Source: Nakamurella sp. PAMC28650 (GTDB taxonomy: Bacteria > Actinomycetota > Actinomycetes > Mycobacteriales > Nakamurellaceae). Taken from it: a stretch of 64,000 bases of DNA. The stretch lies in contig NZ_CP060298.1 of the NCBI RefSeq assembly GCF_014303395.1, positions 4,421,001 to 4,485,000 of the forward strand, in the 5' to 3' direction. Position numbers and translations under genes: made by a program. Positions 30,618 through 40,823 of this stretch are shown here, piece by piece (within the stretch, counting starts at the first letter, position 1; each line of letters starts with the position of its first letter). The notes beneath the pieces are model-generated. The model was given only the letters and a program-made list of their open reading frames with translations. It was not told where the DNA came from and made no database searches.

Positions 30618-32791
30618 TGAGTGCAAACAATGTTCGCCTTCAGGCGATCAAGGACGTCGAGGCCTACATCCCGCCGGCGCCGACCTACGCGGCCGAAGAG
30701 GCGCCGGGTGAGATCTGGGGCGAGAACGTCTTCAGCCTGTCGGTGATGCAGAAGCGCCTGCCCAAGCTCGTCTACAAGTCCCTGATCGCCACCATGGAAC
30801 ATTCGGCCAAGCTGGACCAGATGGTGGCCGACTCGGTCGCCTCGGCCATGAAGGACTGGGCGATGGAGAAGGGGTGCACCCACTACTCGCACGTCTTCTA
30901 CCCGCTGACCGGTCTGACGGCCGAGAAGCACGACAGCTTCTTCGAGCCGGCCGGCGGCGGACTATCGCTCGCCGAGTTCGCCGGCAAGACCCTGATCCAG
31001 GGTGAACCGGACGGGTCGAGCTTCCCCAACGGCGGTCTGCGCAACACCTTCGAGGCCCGCGGCTACACCGGCTGGGACCCGACCAGCCCGGCCTACATCC
31101 TGGACAACCCCAACGGCAAGACCCTCTGCATCCCCACCATCTTCGTGTCCATGTTCGGCGACGCCCTCGATCACAAGACGCCGCTGCTGCGCTCGCAGCA
31201 GGCGATGGCCGGACACGCCGAGCGCGTGCTGAAACTGTTCGGGCACAGGAACATCGACCACGTCGTGTCGTTCGCCGGCCCCGAGCAGGAGTACTTCCTG
31301 ATCGACCGGCACTTCTACCTGGCCCGACCCGACCTGATGGCCTCCGGCCGCACCCTGTTCGGCAGCCCACCGCCCAAGGGGCAGGAGTTCGACGACCACT
31401 ACTTCGGCGCGATCCCCGAGCGGGTGCTCGGCTTCATGATGGATTGCGAGCGGGAGCTGTTCAAGCTGGGCATCCCGGCCAAGACCCGGCACCAGGAAGT
31501 GGCGCCGGGCCAGTTCGAGATCGCTCCGATGTTCGAACGCGCGAACATCGCGGCCGACCACCAGCAGTTGCTGATGACGACCTTCAAGCGGCTGGCCAAC
31601 AAGCACGGCATGGAGTGCCTCTTCCACGAGAAGCCCTTCCGCGGCGTCAACGGCTCCGGCAAGCACGTGAACTTCTCGATCGGCAACGCCACCCAGGGCA
31701 ACCTGCTGCTGCCGGGTGACACCCCCCACGACAACGCGCAGTTCCTGGTGTTCTGCGCCGCGATCATCCGCGCCGTGCACCTGTACGGGGGGCTGCTGCG
31801 GGTATCGGTCGCCTCGGCCAGCAACGACCACCGGCTGGGCGCCAACGAGGCCCCGCCGGCGATCATCTCGATCTTCCTCGGCGACCAGCTCGCCGACGTC
31901 TTCGACCAGATCGCCAAGGGCGGGGCGACGTCGTCCAAGGAGAAGGGCCGGCTGCAGATCGGAGTCGACACCCTCCCGGTGCTGCCGACCGACCCCGGCG
32001 ATCGCAACCGGACCAGTCCGTTCGCGTTCACCGGCAACCGGTTCGAGTTCCGCGCCCCCGGCTCGCTGCAGTCCATCGCGACCCCGATGGTCACCATCAA
32101 CACGATCATGGCCGAGGCGCTGGATCACGTCGCCAGCTCGCTCGAGAAGTCGGTGGCCGACGGCGTCGACTTCAACGAGGCGGTGCAGACCCTGCTGGCC
32201 GACATCATCACCGAGCACGGCTCGGTCGTCTTCGGTGGCAACGGTTATTCGCAGGAGTGGCAGGAAGAGGCCGCCTCGCGCGGGCTGAAAAACCTGCGGT
32301 CCACCATCGACGCACTGCCGGAACTGCTGTCCGACGAGGCGATGGCACTGTTCGAGAAGTACAGCGTCTTCAGCCACCGGGAGATGCACAGCCGCTACGA
32401 GATCGGCCTGGAGCAGTACACCCGGAGCATCGGCGTGGAGGCGCGCTCGACCCTGGAGATCGCCACCACTGCGGTGCTCCCGGCGGCCGTCCGCCACCAG
32501 ACGGAGGTAGCGCTCAACATCGGGGCCATCAAGGCCGCCGGCGTGGAGGTCGACATCGCCCCGCTGGCAGCCGTCTCGGCCCCGGTGTCCGATCTCCGAT
32601 CGGCGGTGTCGGTGCTCAAGGACGGTCTCGCCGGCTGGACCGGCACGGCCGAGGAGGAGGCGAAGTACGCCTACGAAGTGCTGATTCCCGCCATGGAATC
32701 GGTGCGCGCAGCCTCGGACACCCTGGAGACCATCGTCGCCGACGATCTCTGGCCGCTCCCGACGTACCAGGAGATGCTCTTCATCCTGTAG
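30617..32791 (+). CDS. Glutamine synthetase type III (GlnN family)
   Basis: A 724-residue synthetase of the large type III class, far longer than the 472-residue GlnA1. It shows the N-terminal GSIII region ([15 protein letters not shown]), the catalytic motifs [60 protein letters not shown] and [13 protein letters not shown], and the helical C-terminal extension. No adenylylation-site tyrosine of the GlnA1 type was recognised, so control should differ from glnA1. It is a single-gene unit with a strong hairpin after it. Its presence beside a GlnA1 suggests a specialised role in nitrogen starvation, which is inference. Confidence 0.95.
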   Translation: MSANNVRLQAIKDVEAYIPPAPTYAAEEAPGEIWGENVFSLSVMQKRLPKLVYKSLIATMEHSAKLDQMVADSVASAMKDWAMEKGCTHYSHVFYPLTGLTAEKHDSFFEPAGGGLSLAEFAGKTLIQGEPDGSSFPNGGLRNTFEARGYTGWDPTSPAYILDNPNGKTLCIPTIFVSMFGDALDHKTPLLRSQQAMAGHAERVLKLFGHRNIDHVVSFAGPEQEYFLIDRHFYLARPDLMASGRTLFGSPPPKGQEFDDHYFGAIPERVLGFMMDCERELFKLGIPAKTRHQEVAPGQFEIAPMFERANIAADHQQLLMTTFKRLANKHGMECLFHEKPFRGVNGSGKHVNFSIGNATQGNLLLPGDTPHDNAQFLVFCAAIIRAVHLYGGLLRVSVASASNDHRLGANEAPPAIISIFLGDQLADVFDQIAKGGATSSKEKGRLQIGVDTLPVLPTDPGDRNRTSPFAFTGNRFEFRAPGSLQSIATPMVTINTIMAEALDHVASSLEKSVADGVDFNEAVQTLLADIITEHGSVVFGGNGYSQEWQEEAASRGLKNLRSTIDALPELLSDEAMALFEKYSVFSHREMHSRYEIGLEQYTRSIGVEARSTLEIATTAVLPAAVRHQTEVALNIGAIKAAGVEVDIAPLAAVSAPVSDLRSAVSVLKDGLAGWTGTAEEEAKYAYEVLIPAMESVRAASDTLETIVADDLWPLPTYQEMLFIL

Positions 32792-32806
32792 GGGCGTGCG
32801 AGTTCT

Positions 32807-32871
32807 CGAGTTGCGGGGAGCTGACACGGGATATTCCGTGAAGGCTGGGGATGCACGCTCCCCGCAACTCG
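32807..32871 (+). terminator. Large nested hairpin after glnA type III
   Basis: A perfect 15-bp inverted repeat (CGAGTTGCGGGGAGC at 32807-32821, GCTCCCCGCAACTCG at 32857-32871) encloses 35 bases that hold a second small hairpin (CACGGG / TTCCGTG at 32824-32839). It starts 16 bp past the glnA stop and faces a convergent gene. It probably ends transcription; a copy elsewhere could mark it as a repeat element, which cannot be tested here. Confidence 0.6.
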
Positions 32872-32917
32872 GTTCCAGAAGAGCAATTGGAGCAACTCGC
32901 GGCGGCGGCAGGGCGGG

Positions 32918-33448
32918 TCAGTCGCCGACGGTGCCGTCGATGCACTCCCTGAGCAGGTCGGCGTGACCGTTGTGACGGGCGTACTCCTCGATCATGTGGA
33001 CGTAGATCCACCGGAGCGAGACGTCCTGGCCGTGGCGCTTGCCGACTCCGACACCGTCGAGGTCCGACGACCGTGACGCCAGCGTCCGTGCTTCGTCGAC
33101 CTCTGCCCGGTAGGTGAGGAGATCATCGACTGCGGAGGCATTCTCGACGAGGTCGAAGTCACCGTCCGGAAATTCCTCGGTGCAGTAGAGACTGGCTGCG
33201 TCCTGGCCCCCCAGCACTCGACGGAACCAGTTCTGCTCCACCTCGGCCATGTGACGCACCAGTCCCAGAAGGCTCAGCGACGAGGGCGGCACGGACCGCA
33301 GCTTGAGCTGATCGCTGTCCAGCCCACCGCATTTGAACAGCAGCGTTGCACGGTGGACCTCCAGCCACGCCTCCAGCTGCGCCCTTTCGGACCCGGTGAA
33401 CGGCGGGTTGATGCGTTCGTCAGTGGTCGGCAGCAGGGGTTCGGTCAT
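32918..33448 (-). CDS. DinB/DUF664 family protein
   Basis: A 176-residue four-helix-bundle protein of the DinB-like superfamily that includes mycothiol-dependent enzymes. Histidines expected to bind a divalent metal are visible in LVRHMAEVEQNWF and HMIEEYARHNGHADLLREC. LEVHRATLLFKCGGL near residue 30 matches the DUF664 start. A thiol-dependent transferase or detoxification role is plausible in an actinobacterium but is not shown by the sequence. It stands alone, facing the type III glutamine synthetase. Confidence 0.88.
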   Translation of the reverse strand: MTEPLLPTTDERINPPFTGSERAQLEAWLEVHRATLLFKCGGLDSDQLKLRSVPPSSLSLLGLVRHMAEVEQNWFRRVLGGQDAASLYCTEEFPDGDFDLVENASAVDDLLTYRAEVDEARTLASRSSDLDGVGVGKRHGQDVSLRWIYVHMIEEYARHNGHADLLRECIDGTVGD

Positions 33449-33523
33449 GCCGCGACCGTAGCCGGATCGACCGCGCAGCGCCTCCTGATATCGCAGCGGG
33501 TGATATGGAACTGCGGTGGCCGG

Positions 33524-34663
33524 CTACCGGACGTGCGAGGGCACGAACGGAGGTTTGACGACCCGGACGCGCAGCGACCTCCCACGGACGTCGACCGCGA
33601 TCTCATCGCCGTCCTGGACGCCGGCCACCGTGTCGATCAGTGCGAGTCCGATGCCCTTGCCCAATGTCGGGGAGAAGGTTCCGGACGTCGTCTCACCGAT
33701 CGTCGTGCCATCGGACGCGAGGACCTGCAGATGCGGTCGCAGCACCCCTCGATCCAGCGCCTCCAGCCCCCGGAGGCGGCGCGCCGGGCCACGCTGCTTC
33801 TCGGCCAGCAACGCCTCACGCCCGAAGAAGGCCGGCTTCTTCCAACCGACGGCCCAGCCCGATCCGGCCTGCACCGGACTGATCGTCGGGCCGAGGTCCT
33901 GCCCGTGCAACGGGTATCCCATCTCGGTGCGCAGGGTGTCGCGAGCCCCCAGACCCGCCGGACGGCCACCGCGCGCTGCGGCCTCCTGCGCAAGGGCGTC
34001 CCACAGGCCCCGGGCCGCACCCCAGGGCGGGATCAGCTCGAAGCCGTACTCCCCGCTGTAGCCGGTGCGGCACACCCTGACCTTGACCGGCAACCCACCG
34101 TGGTTCGACCAGCCGCCGTCGGCCCACGCCATGTAGTCCAGATCGGTCGGCAGCCCCAGTGCGGCGACGACTTCGCCGGCCAATGGACCCTGGACGGCGA
34201 TGACGCCGAAGTCCCGGTGCTGGTTCGTCACCTCGACGCCGTCCGGGGCGACCTGCGCCAGTGCGGCGACGACATCGGCGGTGTTCGCGGCATTGGGGAC
34301 CAGGAACACCTCCTCGTCGGACACCAGGTAGGCGATGAGGTCGTCGATGACACCACCGGAGTCGTTGCAGCACAGTGTGTACTGGGCCTGTCCCGGCTTG
34401 ACCCGACCGAGGTCTGCGGACAGCGTGCTGTTCACGAAATCGGCGGCTCCCGGGCCGGTGACACCGGCCTTGCCCAGGTGCGAGACGTCGAAGATGCCGA
34501 CCGTCCCGCGGACGGCGGTGTGCTCGGCGACCACGCCGCCGCCGGCATAGGAGATGGGCATGTCCCATCCACCGAACGCGCCCATGGTGGCGCCCAGTGC
34601 GACGTGGGCCTCGTGGAGAGGGGAATGGAGCAGTTCGGCGAGGTGATCGGCAGCCATGCTCAT
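33524..34663 (-). CDS. gcvT: Glycine cleavage system T protein (aminomethyltransferase)
   Basis: Transfers the methylene unit from lipoylated GcvH to tetrahydrofolate and releases ammonia. The 379-residue product starts at ATG 34663 (or 34657) and shows [40 protein letters not shown], the folate-site [13 protein letters not shown], and [20 protein letters not shown]. It is divergent from the leucyl aminopeptidase gene with only 67 bp between starts. gcvH and gcvP are not in the window. The ilvE/gcvT/pepA grouping matches mycobacteria. Confidence 0.96.
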   Translation of the reverse strand: MSMAADHLAELLHSPLHEAHVALGATMGAFGGWDMPISYAGGGVVAEHTAVRGTVGIFDVSHLGKAGVTGPGAADFVNSTLSADLGRVKPGQAQYTLCCNDSGGVIDDLIAYLVSDEEVFLVPNAANTADVVAALAQVAPDGVEVTNQHRDFGVIAVQGPLAGEVVAALGLPTDLDYMAWADGGWSNHGGLPVKVRVCRTGYSGEYGFELIPPWGAARGLWDALAQEAAARGGRPAGLGARDTLRTEMGYPLHGQDLGPTISPVQAGSGWAVGWKKPAFFGREALLAEKQRGPARRLRGLEALDRGVLRPHLQVLASDGTTIGETTSGTFSPTLGKGIGLALIDTVAGVQDGDEIAVDVRGRSLRVRVVKPPFVPSHVR

Positions 34664-34730
34664 AGACCGTAGTGCCAACCGGGTTGGCCGGGCGTCTACG
34701 GTGCTGGAGCAGGCCCACCTACGAGGAGCA

Positions 34731-36203
34731 ATGACGATGACGACGCTTTCGCTGACCACCACCGACCCGGCGAAGGCCAGGACCGATGTCCTGGTGATCG
34801 CCGCCTACGCCGGATCAGACGGTCCGGTCCCCGCAGATCCGACCTTCGCCGACGGTGTGGCCGCCGCAGCCATGACCGGGGCCTCCGGCAAGGCGGGAGA
34901 GCTCACCCTGGTGCCCGGCGACGGATCCGTGGCTGCTCACCTGCTGGCCGTGGTCGGGCTCGGCGACCGGGAGAAGTTCACCCCCGAGGTGTTGCGCAAG
35001 GCAGCGGGGATCGCCTCGCGGGCGTTGGCCGGGAAGGTCGCCATCACCTCGACCCTCGGCCTGATCGATCTGTCCGCCGCGGCGCAGGGACATCTCCTCG
35101 GGGCCTACGTCTTCGATCGGTACAAGACCCCGTCGAAGGCCCCGGTCGAGACCATTGCGCTGTCGGTCGCCAAGAACGACAAGGCCGCGAAGGCCCTCCT
35201 GCGTCATGCGGTCGTCACGGCCGAAGGTGTTCTGCTGGCACGTGACCTGATCAACACCGCCCCCAACGACCTCTACCCGGAGTCCTTCGCCGAGCGCGCC
35301 ACCGCTGCTGCTCGGACCGCGGGCCTGTCCGTGGAGGTGTGGGATTCCGAGCAACTGGCCGCGCAGGGTTTCGGCGGGATCGTCGCGGTCGGGTCCGGCT
35401 CGGCCAGGCCACCGCGTCTGGTCCGGATCGGTTACTCCCCCACCGGCGCGAAGAAGTCCGTCGCGTTGGTCGGCAAGGGCATCACCTTCGACTCCGGCGG
35501 ACTGTCCATCAAACCCTCGGTGGGCATGGAGAACATGACCAGCGACATGTCCGGCGCCGCCTGCGTGGTGGCCACGGTCATCGCAGCCTCGGCGTTGCAG
35601 CTGCCGATCGCGGTGACGGCCTGGGCGGCGCTGGCCGAGAACCTGCCGTCGGGATCGTCCTACCGGCCCGGCGACGTGATCCGTCACTACGGCGCCCACG
35701 GTGCACCGGGCAAGACCACGCATGTGCTGAACACCGACGCAGAGGGCCGCCTCGTGCTGGCCGATGCGATGGTCAGAGCCGCCGAGGAAGAGCCCGACTA
35801 CCTGCTGGAGACCTCGACCCTGACGGGCGCGCAGGTGGTGGCTCTCGGGAACCGGACGATGGCCGTCATGGGCACGGACAGCCTCCGGGACCGGGTCGCG
35901 GAACTGGCTCGCGAGGTCGGCGAGGGCGGCTGGGCCATGCCGTTGCCGGAGGAGTTACGGGAGAGCATCGACTCGTCCATCGCCGATCTGCAGAACGTCA
36001 ACTGGGACCGCGTCGCCGGCATGCTGGTCGCCGGACACTTCCTCTCCTGCTTCGTCCCCGACGGTCTGCCCTGGGCTCACCTGGACGTCGCGGGCCCGGC
36101 CTTCAACACCGGAAAGCCCTACGGTTACAACACCTCCGGCGGGACGGGCGTACCGGTCCGCACCCTGCTCGCCGTCATCGCCGACCTCGCCGGCCCGTCC
36201 TGA
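34731..36203 (+). CDS. pepA: Leucyl aminopeptidase (M17 family)
   Basis: Dinuclear-zinc aminopeptidase that trims N-terminal residues from peptides. The 490-residue product has the family signature [12 protein letters not shown] at residues 334-345 (Asp336 and Glu338 are metal ligands), [17 protein letters not shown] with a catalytic lysine and Asp, and [10 protein letters not shown]. The N-terminal domain (1-160) is the regulatory, less conserved half. The ATG at 34731 follows GAGGAG; the upstream frame has no support. The gene ends in a repeat-rich 431-bp gap. Confidence 0.96.
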   Translation: MTMTTLSLTTTDPAKARTDVLVIAAYAGSDGPVPADPTFADGVAAAAMTGASGKAGELTLVPGDGSVAAHLLAVVGLGDREKFTPEVLRKAAGIASRALAGKVAITSTLGLIDLSAAAQGHLLGAYVFDRYKTPSKAPVETIALSVAKNDKAAKALLRHAVVTAEGVLLARDLINTAPNDLYPESFAERATAAARTAGLSVEVWDSEQLAAQGFGGIVAVGSGSARPPRLVRIGYSPTGAKKSVALVGKGITFDSGGLSIKPSVGMENMTSDMSGAACVVATVIAASALQLPIAVTAWAALAENLPSGSSYRPGDVIRHYGAHGAPGKTTHVLNTDAEGRLVLADAMVRAAEEEPDYLLETSTLTGAQVVALGNRTMAVMGTDSLRDRVAELAREVGEGGWAMPLPEELRESIDSSIADLQNVNWDRVAGMLVAGHFLSCFVPDGLPWAHLDVAGPAFNTGKPYGYNTSGGTGVPVRTLLAVIADLAGPS

Positions 36204-36305
36204 CCGCCGCGCCGCCGTTTCCGCCCGGGCGGATCCGGCGGCGCGGTACCGGCCGCGCGGATCCGGTCGCGCGTCTCGGCCGCGCGGATCAACTAGACCG
36301 TCCCA

Positions 36306-36408
36306 CCGCGCTGATCAACTTCGCCGGCGCTCATCAACTTGCACCCATTGGGACGGGTGGGACGCGAGTCAACGAGTTGATGAGCGCGGTCGATGTTGAT
36401 CAGCGCGG
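36306..36408 (+). repeat. Intergenic structured repeat, copy C
   Basis: Outer arms CCGCGCTGATCAAC (36306-36319) and GTTGATCAGCGCGG (36395-36408) are a perfect 14-bp inverted repeat. Inner arms GCGCTCATCAACT and AGTTGATGAGCGC pair perfectly over 13 bp around the core ATTGGGACGGGTGGGACGC. The remainder of the 36204-36305 gap holds GC-rich direct repeats (GGCCGCGCGGATC twice) and no gene. Confidence 0.8.
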
Positions 36409-36467
36409 GTGGGGCAGGGCGGAGCTGGCACAGGCGCACCGGGGCTCAGCGGTCGCCGTGACCGTCC

Positions 36468-36574
36468 CCCCGCGCTGATCAACTTCGCCGGCGCTGATCA
36501 ACTTGGATCGTTTGGGACGGGTGGGACGCGAGTCGACGAGTTCGTCAGCGCGGTCGATGTTGATAAGCGCGGGG
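36468..36574 (+). repeat. Intergenic structured repeat, copy D
   Basis: Second copy 60 bp after copy C in the same orientation. Outer arms CCCCGCGCTGATCAAC (36468-36483) and GTTGATAAGCGCGGGG (36559-36574) pair at all but one position. The core TTTGGGACGGGTGGGACGCG is nearly identical to copy C. The inner arms GCGCTGATCAAC and GTTCGTCAGCGC are slightly mismatched. Confidence 0.8.
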
Positions 36575-36616
36575 CGGGGGCGGGGGGCCGGGGGTGGGGG
36601 CAGGGGGCGGGGGGCA
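36571..36616 (+). repeat. G-rich tract with quadruplex potential
   Basis: Eight or so runs of four to six G's separated by one or two bases follow copy D directly and end 19 bp before the stop of the minus-strand gene at 36635. The pattern meets the usual G-quadruplex rule (at least four runs of three or more G's). Confidence 0.6.
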
Positions 36617-36634
36617 GCGTGGCGCGAGGGGGGA

Positions 36635-36994
36635 TCAGCGATCGCCGAGGGCGTCCCGTCGGGCTCGCTCCTGCAGGATCTTCTGACGGCGGGAGTAGTC
36701 ACGCATGCGTTGCGGGTAGCCCACGATGGTCGCGTCGTAGATGGGGAGTTGGTTCTCGCGAGCGAACGACTTGGCGGCCTCGGGCGAAGCGACCTGCTTG
36801 CGGGTGAACTCGCCGTCGTGGGCGACCAGCAACATGGTCACGGGCGTCACGGAGGTCTTGGGCTCCACGTAGGCCTCGACGCCATGTCGGGCGCCGACCC
36901 AGGCCACCAGTGCGTCGGCAGCCGCACGGCGTTCCGCGCGTGGACTGTCGCCCTTGGACTTTCGGTGCGGCCTCAACCTGGAGAACAAGCTCAT
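36635..36994 (-). CDS. Conserved hypothetical protein, 119 residues
   Basis: Read from ATG 36994, which has AAAGGGGA 4-5 bases upstream; the longer frame starting near 37255 lacks support. The protein starts with a basic stretch (MSLFSRLRPHRKSKGDSPRA), then a compact alpha/beta region (VAWVGARHGVEAYVEPKTSVTPVTMLLVAHDGEFTRK split over two strands), an ENQLPIYDATIVGYPQRMRDYSRRQK segment and a charged tail. No catalytic motif is recognised. It is divergent from lpdA with 286 bp between starts; similar small genes beside pepA/lpdA are common in actinobacteria, but I cannot name the family. Confidence 0.8.
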   Translation of the reverse strand: MSLFSRLRPHRKSKGDSPRAERRAAADALVAWVGARHGVEAYVEPKTSVTPVTMLLVAHDGEFTRKQVASPEAAKSFARENQLPIYDATIVGYPQRMRDYSRRQKILQERARRDALGDR

Positions 36995-37280
36995 CGTTCC
37001 CCTTTCCGGATCGGTGTTACGCCTACGGCGAATCGTGAGCCCGGCGGCTTCGGCCGGCTTGTTGTGTCCAGTGTCAACCATCTCCCTTGACGGGAACGCC
37101 ATCCGAGGCGGCGGGTCACGCCGGTGCGAGCGGAGCGCCCCGGCTGACGAGCGCCGCAAAGTCGCACCCGCGGGGCAGCCCGCCGACGGAGATGCCAAGA
37201 TGGAAGCCGCACCGGCGGCGGCGTGATCGACGCGCAAGTCGGTACCAGCTTCCACAAGAGCCTGAGGAGTTCGTTTTCAG

Positions 37281-38657
37281 ATGAGCGATACCACCGTCGA
37301 CCTGGTCGTACTCGGTGGAGGATCAGCCGGCTATGCCACCGCCCTGCGCGCGGCCGAGCTCGGGTCCTCCGTCGTCCTGATCGAGAAGGACAAGGTAGGC
37401 GGCACCTGCCTGCACCGCGGATGTGTGCCCACCAAAACTCTGCTGCACGCCGCCGAAGTCGCCGACGACGCTCGTGACGGGGCTGCCTTCGGCCTGCGGA
37501 CCACGTTCGACGGGGTCGACGTCCCCGGCCTGAACAAGTACAAGGACGGCATCGTCAACAAGGCCTACAAGGGTCTCCAGGGGCTCATCAAGTCCCGTGG
37601 GATCACCATGGTGGACGGGGTGGGCGTCTTCGTGGGCCCGAACACGGTCGTCGTCGGCGACGATCGCTACATCGGCACGAACGTGGTGCTGGCCACCGGT
37701 TCCTACTCCCGCTCGCTCCCCGGCCTGGACATCGAGGGCCGGGTGATCACCAGCGAGCAGGCGCTCGGACTGGAGTGGATCCCCGAGTCGGCGATCGTGC
37801 TCGGCGGCGGCGTCATCGGCGTCGAGTTCGCCTCCGTCTGGGCCTCTTTCGGCACCAAGGTGACGATCGTCGAGGCGCTGCCCAGCCTGGTGCCCGCCGA
37901 AGACCCGTGGGCCCAGAAGCTGCTCGAGAGGGCGTTCCGCAAGCGGAAGATCGAGTTCTCCACCGGGGTCCGGTTCGCCGGCGTCACCCAGGACGACAGC
38001 GGGGTCACCGTCACCCTCGAGAACGGCAAGACGTTCACGGCCGACCTGCTCCTGGTCGCCGTCGGCCGTGGTTCGGCCACCGCCGGCTGCGGTTTCGAAG
38101 AGGCCGGCGTGACGATGGACCGCGGCTTCGTCATCACCGACGAGCGGCTGCACACCAACCTGCCCAACGTCTACGCCGTCGGCGACATCGTGCCCGGCCT
38201 GCAGCTGGCCCACCGTGGATTCCAGCACGGCGTGTTCGTGGCCGAGGAGATCGCCGGGCTGAACCCGACCGTCATCCCCGACGTCCTCATCCCCAAGATC
38301 ACCTACTGCGACCCGCAGATCGCATCCGTCGGGTTCAGCGAGGCCAAGGCCGCCGAGCAGTACGGGACGGACGGCATCGAGACGTTCCTCTACGACCTCG
38401 GCGGCAACCCGAAGTCCCAGATCCTGCGCACCGCCGGCGGTGTCAAGGTGATCCGGCAGAAGGACGGTCCGGTCGTCGGCATCCACATGGTCGGAGCGCG
38501 CGTCGGTGACATGCTCGGCGAGGCCCAGCTGATCGTCGGCTGGGAGGCCTACCCGGAGGACGTCGCCCCGTTCGTCCACGCCCACCCGACGCAGTACGAG
38601 GCGATCGGCGAGGCCATGCTGGCCATGGCCGGCAAGCCGCTGCACGTCCACAACTGA
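37281..38657 (+). CDS. lpdA: Dihydrolipoyl dehydrogenase (E3)
   Basis: FAD enzyme that reoxidises dihydrolipoyl groups of 2-oxoacid dehydrogenases and GcvH using NAD+. The 458-residue product has the N-terminal FAD motif [11 protein letters not shown], the redox disulfide C43/C48 in [13 protein letters not shown], the NAD motif [14 protein letters not shown], the second FAD motif [10 protein letters not shown], and the C-terminal [13 protein letters not shown] with the catalytic His-Glu pair. The E2 gene follows 80 bp downstream, so E3 and E2 form an operon. Start ATG at 37281. Confidence 0.97.
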   Translation: MSDTTVDLVVLGGGSAGYATALRAAELGSSVVLIEKDKVGGTCLHRGCVPTKTLLHAAEVADDARDGAAFGLRTTFDGVDVPGLNKYKDGIVNKAYKGLQGLIKSRGITMVDGVGVFVGPNTVVVGDDRYIGTNVVLATGSYSRSLPGLDIEGRVITSEQALGLEWIPESAIVLGGGVIGVEFASVWASFGTKVTIVEALPSLVPAEDPWAQKLLERAFRKRKIEFSTGVRFAGVTQDDSGVTVTLENGKTFTADLLLVAVGRGSATAGCGFEEAGVTMDRGFVITDERLHTNLPNVYAVGDIVPGLQLAHRGFQHGVFVAEEIAGLNPTVIPDVLIPKITYCDPQIASVGFSEAKAAEQYGTDGIETFLYDLGGNPKSQILRTAGGVKVIRQKDGPVVGIHMVGARVGDMLGEAQLIVGWEAYPEDVAPFVHAHPTQYEAIGEAMLAMAGKPLHVHN

Positions 38658-38737
38658 CCGCTGCCGCCGACCGAGCGTCGCCGCGCAGACCAACGTTCAC
38701 AGACCGCCGTTCCACAGACCAGGTAGGGAAAGAATTC

Positions 38738-40666
38738 ATGTCGAACTCCGTGCAGATGCCGGCTCTCGGTGAGAGCGTCACCGAAGGCACTGTCACCCGC
38801 TGGCTGAAGCAGGTCGGTGACGAGGTCGCCGTCGACGAACCGTTGGTCGAGATCTCCACCGACAAGGTCGACACCGAGATTCCCTCGCCGTTCGCCGGGA
38901 TTCTCGAGAAGATCTCAGTCGCGGAGGACGAGACCGCCGAGATCGGCGCCGAACTGGCCGTGATCGGCGACGACAGTGGCGCGGCAGCGGAATCGGCCGC
39001 GGCGCCGGAACCCGAGCCGGCACCCGCTGCAGCACCGGCGGCGGCTCCCGAGCCGGCACCCGAGCCCGAAGCAGCACCCGCCGCGGTCGCTCCGGAACCG
39101 TCAGCGCCCTCCACCGAGGTCGAGACGCCCGCCGAGAAGCCTGTCGCGGAAGCGGCGGCACCGACCGCCGCCGGTACACCGATCCTGTTGCCCGCCATGG
39201 GTGAGTCGGTCACCGAGGGCACCGTCACCCGGTGGCTCAAGGCCGTGGGTGATGACGTCGCGGTGGACGAGCCCCTCGTCGAGATCTCCACCGACAAGGT
39301 CGACACCGAGGTCCCGTCCCCGGTGGCAGGCACCCTGCTGCAGATCAGCGTCGGCGAGGACGAGACGGTCGAGGTCGGTGCCCAGTTGGCCCTGATCGGC
39401 GCCAAGGGCGCCGCCCCATCAGCAACCGCCCCATCAGCAACCGCCCCATCACCAACCCCCCCGTCAGCCCCCGCCCCGTCAGCCACCGCCCCGGCCGCAG
39501 CGGCCCCGACCCCTGAGCCACCCACCACCGCGGTGGCAGATTCCGCGCCGGATCCGGCACCGGCCGAGCCGACCACCACTCCCGCCGCCGCCAAGGCCGC
39601 AGCTCCGGCGCCCGCTCCGATCACCACCTCCCCGGACGCCGGCGCTCCGGCCGCCAAGCCGGCCGCCCCCAGCTGGCAGCCGGCCCCGAAGGCCGAGACC
39701 ACGAGCTACGTCACTCCGGTCATCCGCAAGCTGGCCGCCGACCAGGGCGTGGATCTGTCGGCCCTGACCGGCACCGGTGTCGGTGGCCGCATCCGCCGTG
39801 AGGACGTGCTGGCCGCGGGCGAAGCGCTGAAGGCCGCCGCCGAGGCCGCAAAGGCGGCCGCCGCTGCCCCGGCCGCACCGACCCCAGCCCCAGCACCGGC
39901 TGCCCCGGCCACGAAGCCGGTGGCCGACGCCGCCGTCACCGCACTCATCGGCACCACCCAGAAGTTGCCGCGCATCCGGCAGTCGATCGCCAAGAACATG
40001 CTCTACGGCCTGCAGACCGCAGCCCAGCTGACCACCGTCATCGAGGTCGACGTGACCAGGGTGGCCAACGTCAGGGCCAGGGCGAAGTCCGGGTTCGAGG
40101 CACGTGAGGGCGTCAAGCTCTCGTTCCTGCCGTTCTTCGTCAAGGCCGCGGTGGAGGCGCTCAAGCTCTACCCGGTGGTCAACTCCTCGATCTCCGAGGA
40201 CCTGAAGGAGATCACCTACCATGGCTCCGTCAACCTCGGTATCGCGGTCGACACCCCCCGTGGGCTGATCGTCCCGGTGATCAAGGAGGCCGACGATCTG
40301 AACATCGGCGGCCTCGCCCGCAAGATCGCCGATCTGGCCGAACGCACCCGCAGCAACAAGATCGGTCCGGACGATCTGTCCGGCGGCACGTTCACGATCA
40401 CCAACACCGGGTCGGTCGGCGCCCTGTTCGACACCCCGATCTTCGTGCCGCCGCAGTCGGCGATCCTGGGTACCGGGGTCATCGTCAAGCGTCCGGTCGT
40501 GATGACGGACGCCGACGGCGGCGAGGTCATCGCGATCCGCTCGATGATGTACCTCGCGATGTCCTACGACCACCGCAACATCGACGGTGCTGACGCCTCC
40601 CGCTTCCTTGGTGCGGTCAAGAAGCGCATCGAGGCCGGCGAGTACGAAGGCGATCTCGGGCTCTAG
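38738..40666 (+). CDS. sucB: Dihydrolipoyl acyltransferase (E2) with two lipoyl domains
   Basis: Core acyltransferase of 2-oxoacid dehydrogenase complexes; in actinobacteria this E2 often serves the pyruvate complex and, with Kgd, the 2-oxoglutarate complex. The 642-residue product has two lipoyl domains with modified lysines at K43 and K187 ([10 protein letters not shown] in each), two Ala/Pro/Glu-rich linkers, a peripheral subunit-binding domain ([19 protein letters not shown]), and the catalytic domain ending in [17 protein letters not shown] with His612. The second linker is encoded by a 15-bp repeat. GAAAG upstream is a weak ribosome-binding site. It follows lpdA and precedes the TIGR01777 gene, as in mycobacteria. 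The symbol dlaT would also fit. Confidence 0.95.
   Translation: MSNSVQMPALGESVTEGTVTRWLKQVGDEVAVDEPLVEISTDKVDTEIPSPFAGILEKISVAEDETAEIGAELAVIGDDSGAAAESAAAPEPEPAPAAAPAAAPEPAPEPEAAPAAVAPEPSAPSTEVETPAEKPVAEAAAPTAAGTPILLPAMGESVTEGTVTRWLKAVGDDVAVDEPLVEISTDKVDTEVPSPVAGTLLQISVGEDETVEVGAQLALIGAKGAAPSATAPSATAPSPTPPSAPAPSATAPAAAAPTPEPPTTAVADSAPDPAPAEPTTTPAAAKAAAPAPAPITTSPDAGAPAAKPAAPSWQPAPKAETTSYVTPVIRKLAADQGVDLSALTGTGVGGRIRREDVLAAGEALKAAAEAAKAAAAAPAAPTPAPAPAAPATKPVADAAVTALIGTTQKLPRIRQSIAKNMLYGLQTAAQLTTVIEVDVTRVANVRARAKSGFEAREGVKLSFLPFFVKAAVEALKLYPVVNSSISEDLKEITYHGSVNLGIAVDTPRGLIVPVIKEADDLNIGGLARKIADLAERTRSNKIGPDDLSGGTFTITNTGSVGALFDTPIFVPPQSAILGTGVIVKRPVVMTDADGGEVIAIRSMMYLAMSYDHRNIDGADASRFLGAVKKRIEAGEYEGDLGL
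39411..39480 (+). repeat. Slippage-prone tandem repeat and C tract inside sucB
   Basis: Units of CGCCCCATCAGCAAC (15 bp) repeat with decay, coding the linker run A-P-S-A-T. A homopolymer of seven C's lies at 39456-39462. The 15-bp units keep frame if their number changes, while the C tract would shift it. Confidence 0.7.
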
Positions 40667-40785
40667 CAGCTCGGGATACCCAGGTTCGAAGGAGTCACCG
40701 GAGACCCGATCCACCCAGCACGGCGGATCGGCCTCCGCAGTCCGACGGAAGGATCCGGCGGCACCGGCACGCGACAGCAGGCCCT

Positions 40786-40805
40786 GAGCGTGTCCGGACA
40801 CGCTC
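40786..40805 (+). promoter_or_regulatory. Perfect 20-bp palindrome upstream of the TIGR01777 gene
   Basis: GAGCGTGTCCGGACACGCTC is a perfect palindrome with no spacer, ending 18 bases before the ATG at 40824 and 120 bp after the sucB stop. It could be a protein-binding operator or part of a hairpin. No sequence resembling a known regulator site was recognised. Confidence 0.5.
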
Positions 40806-40823
40806 CAGCGAACAGGAGTCGGA

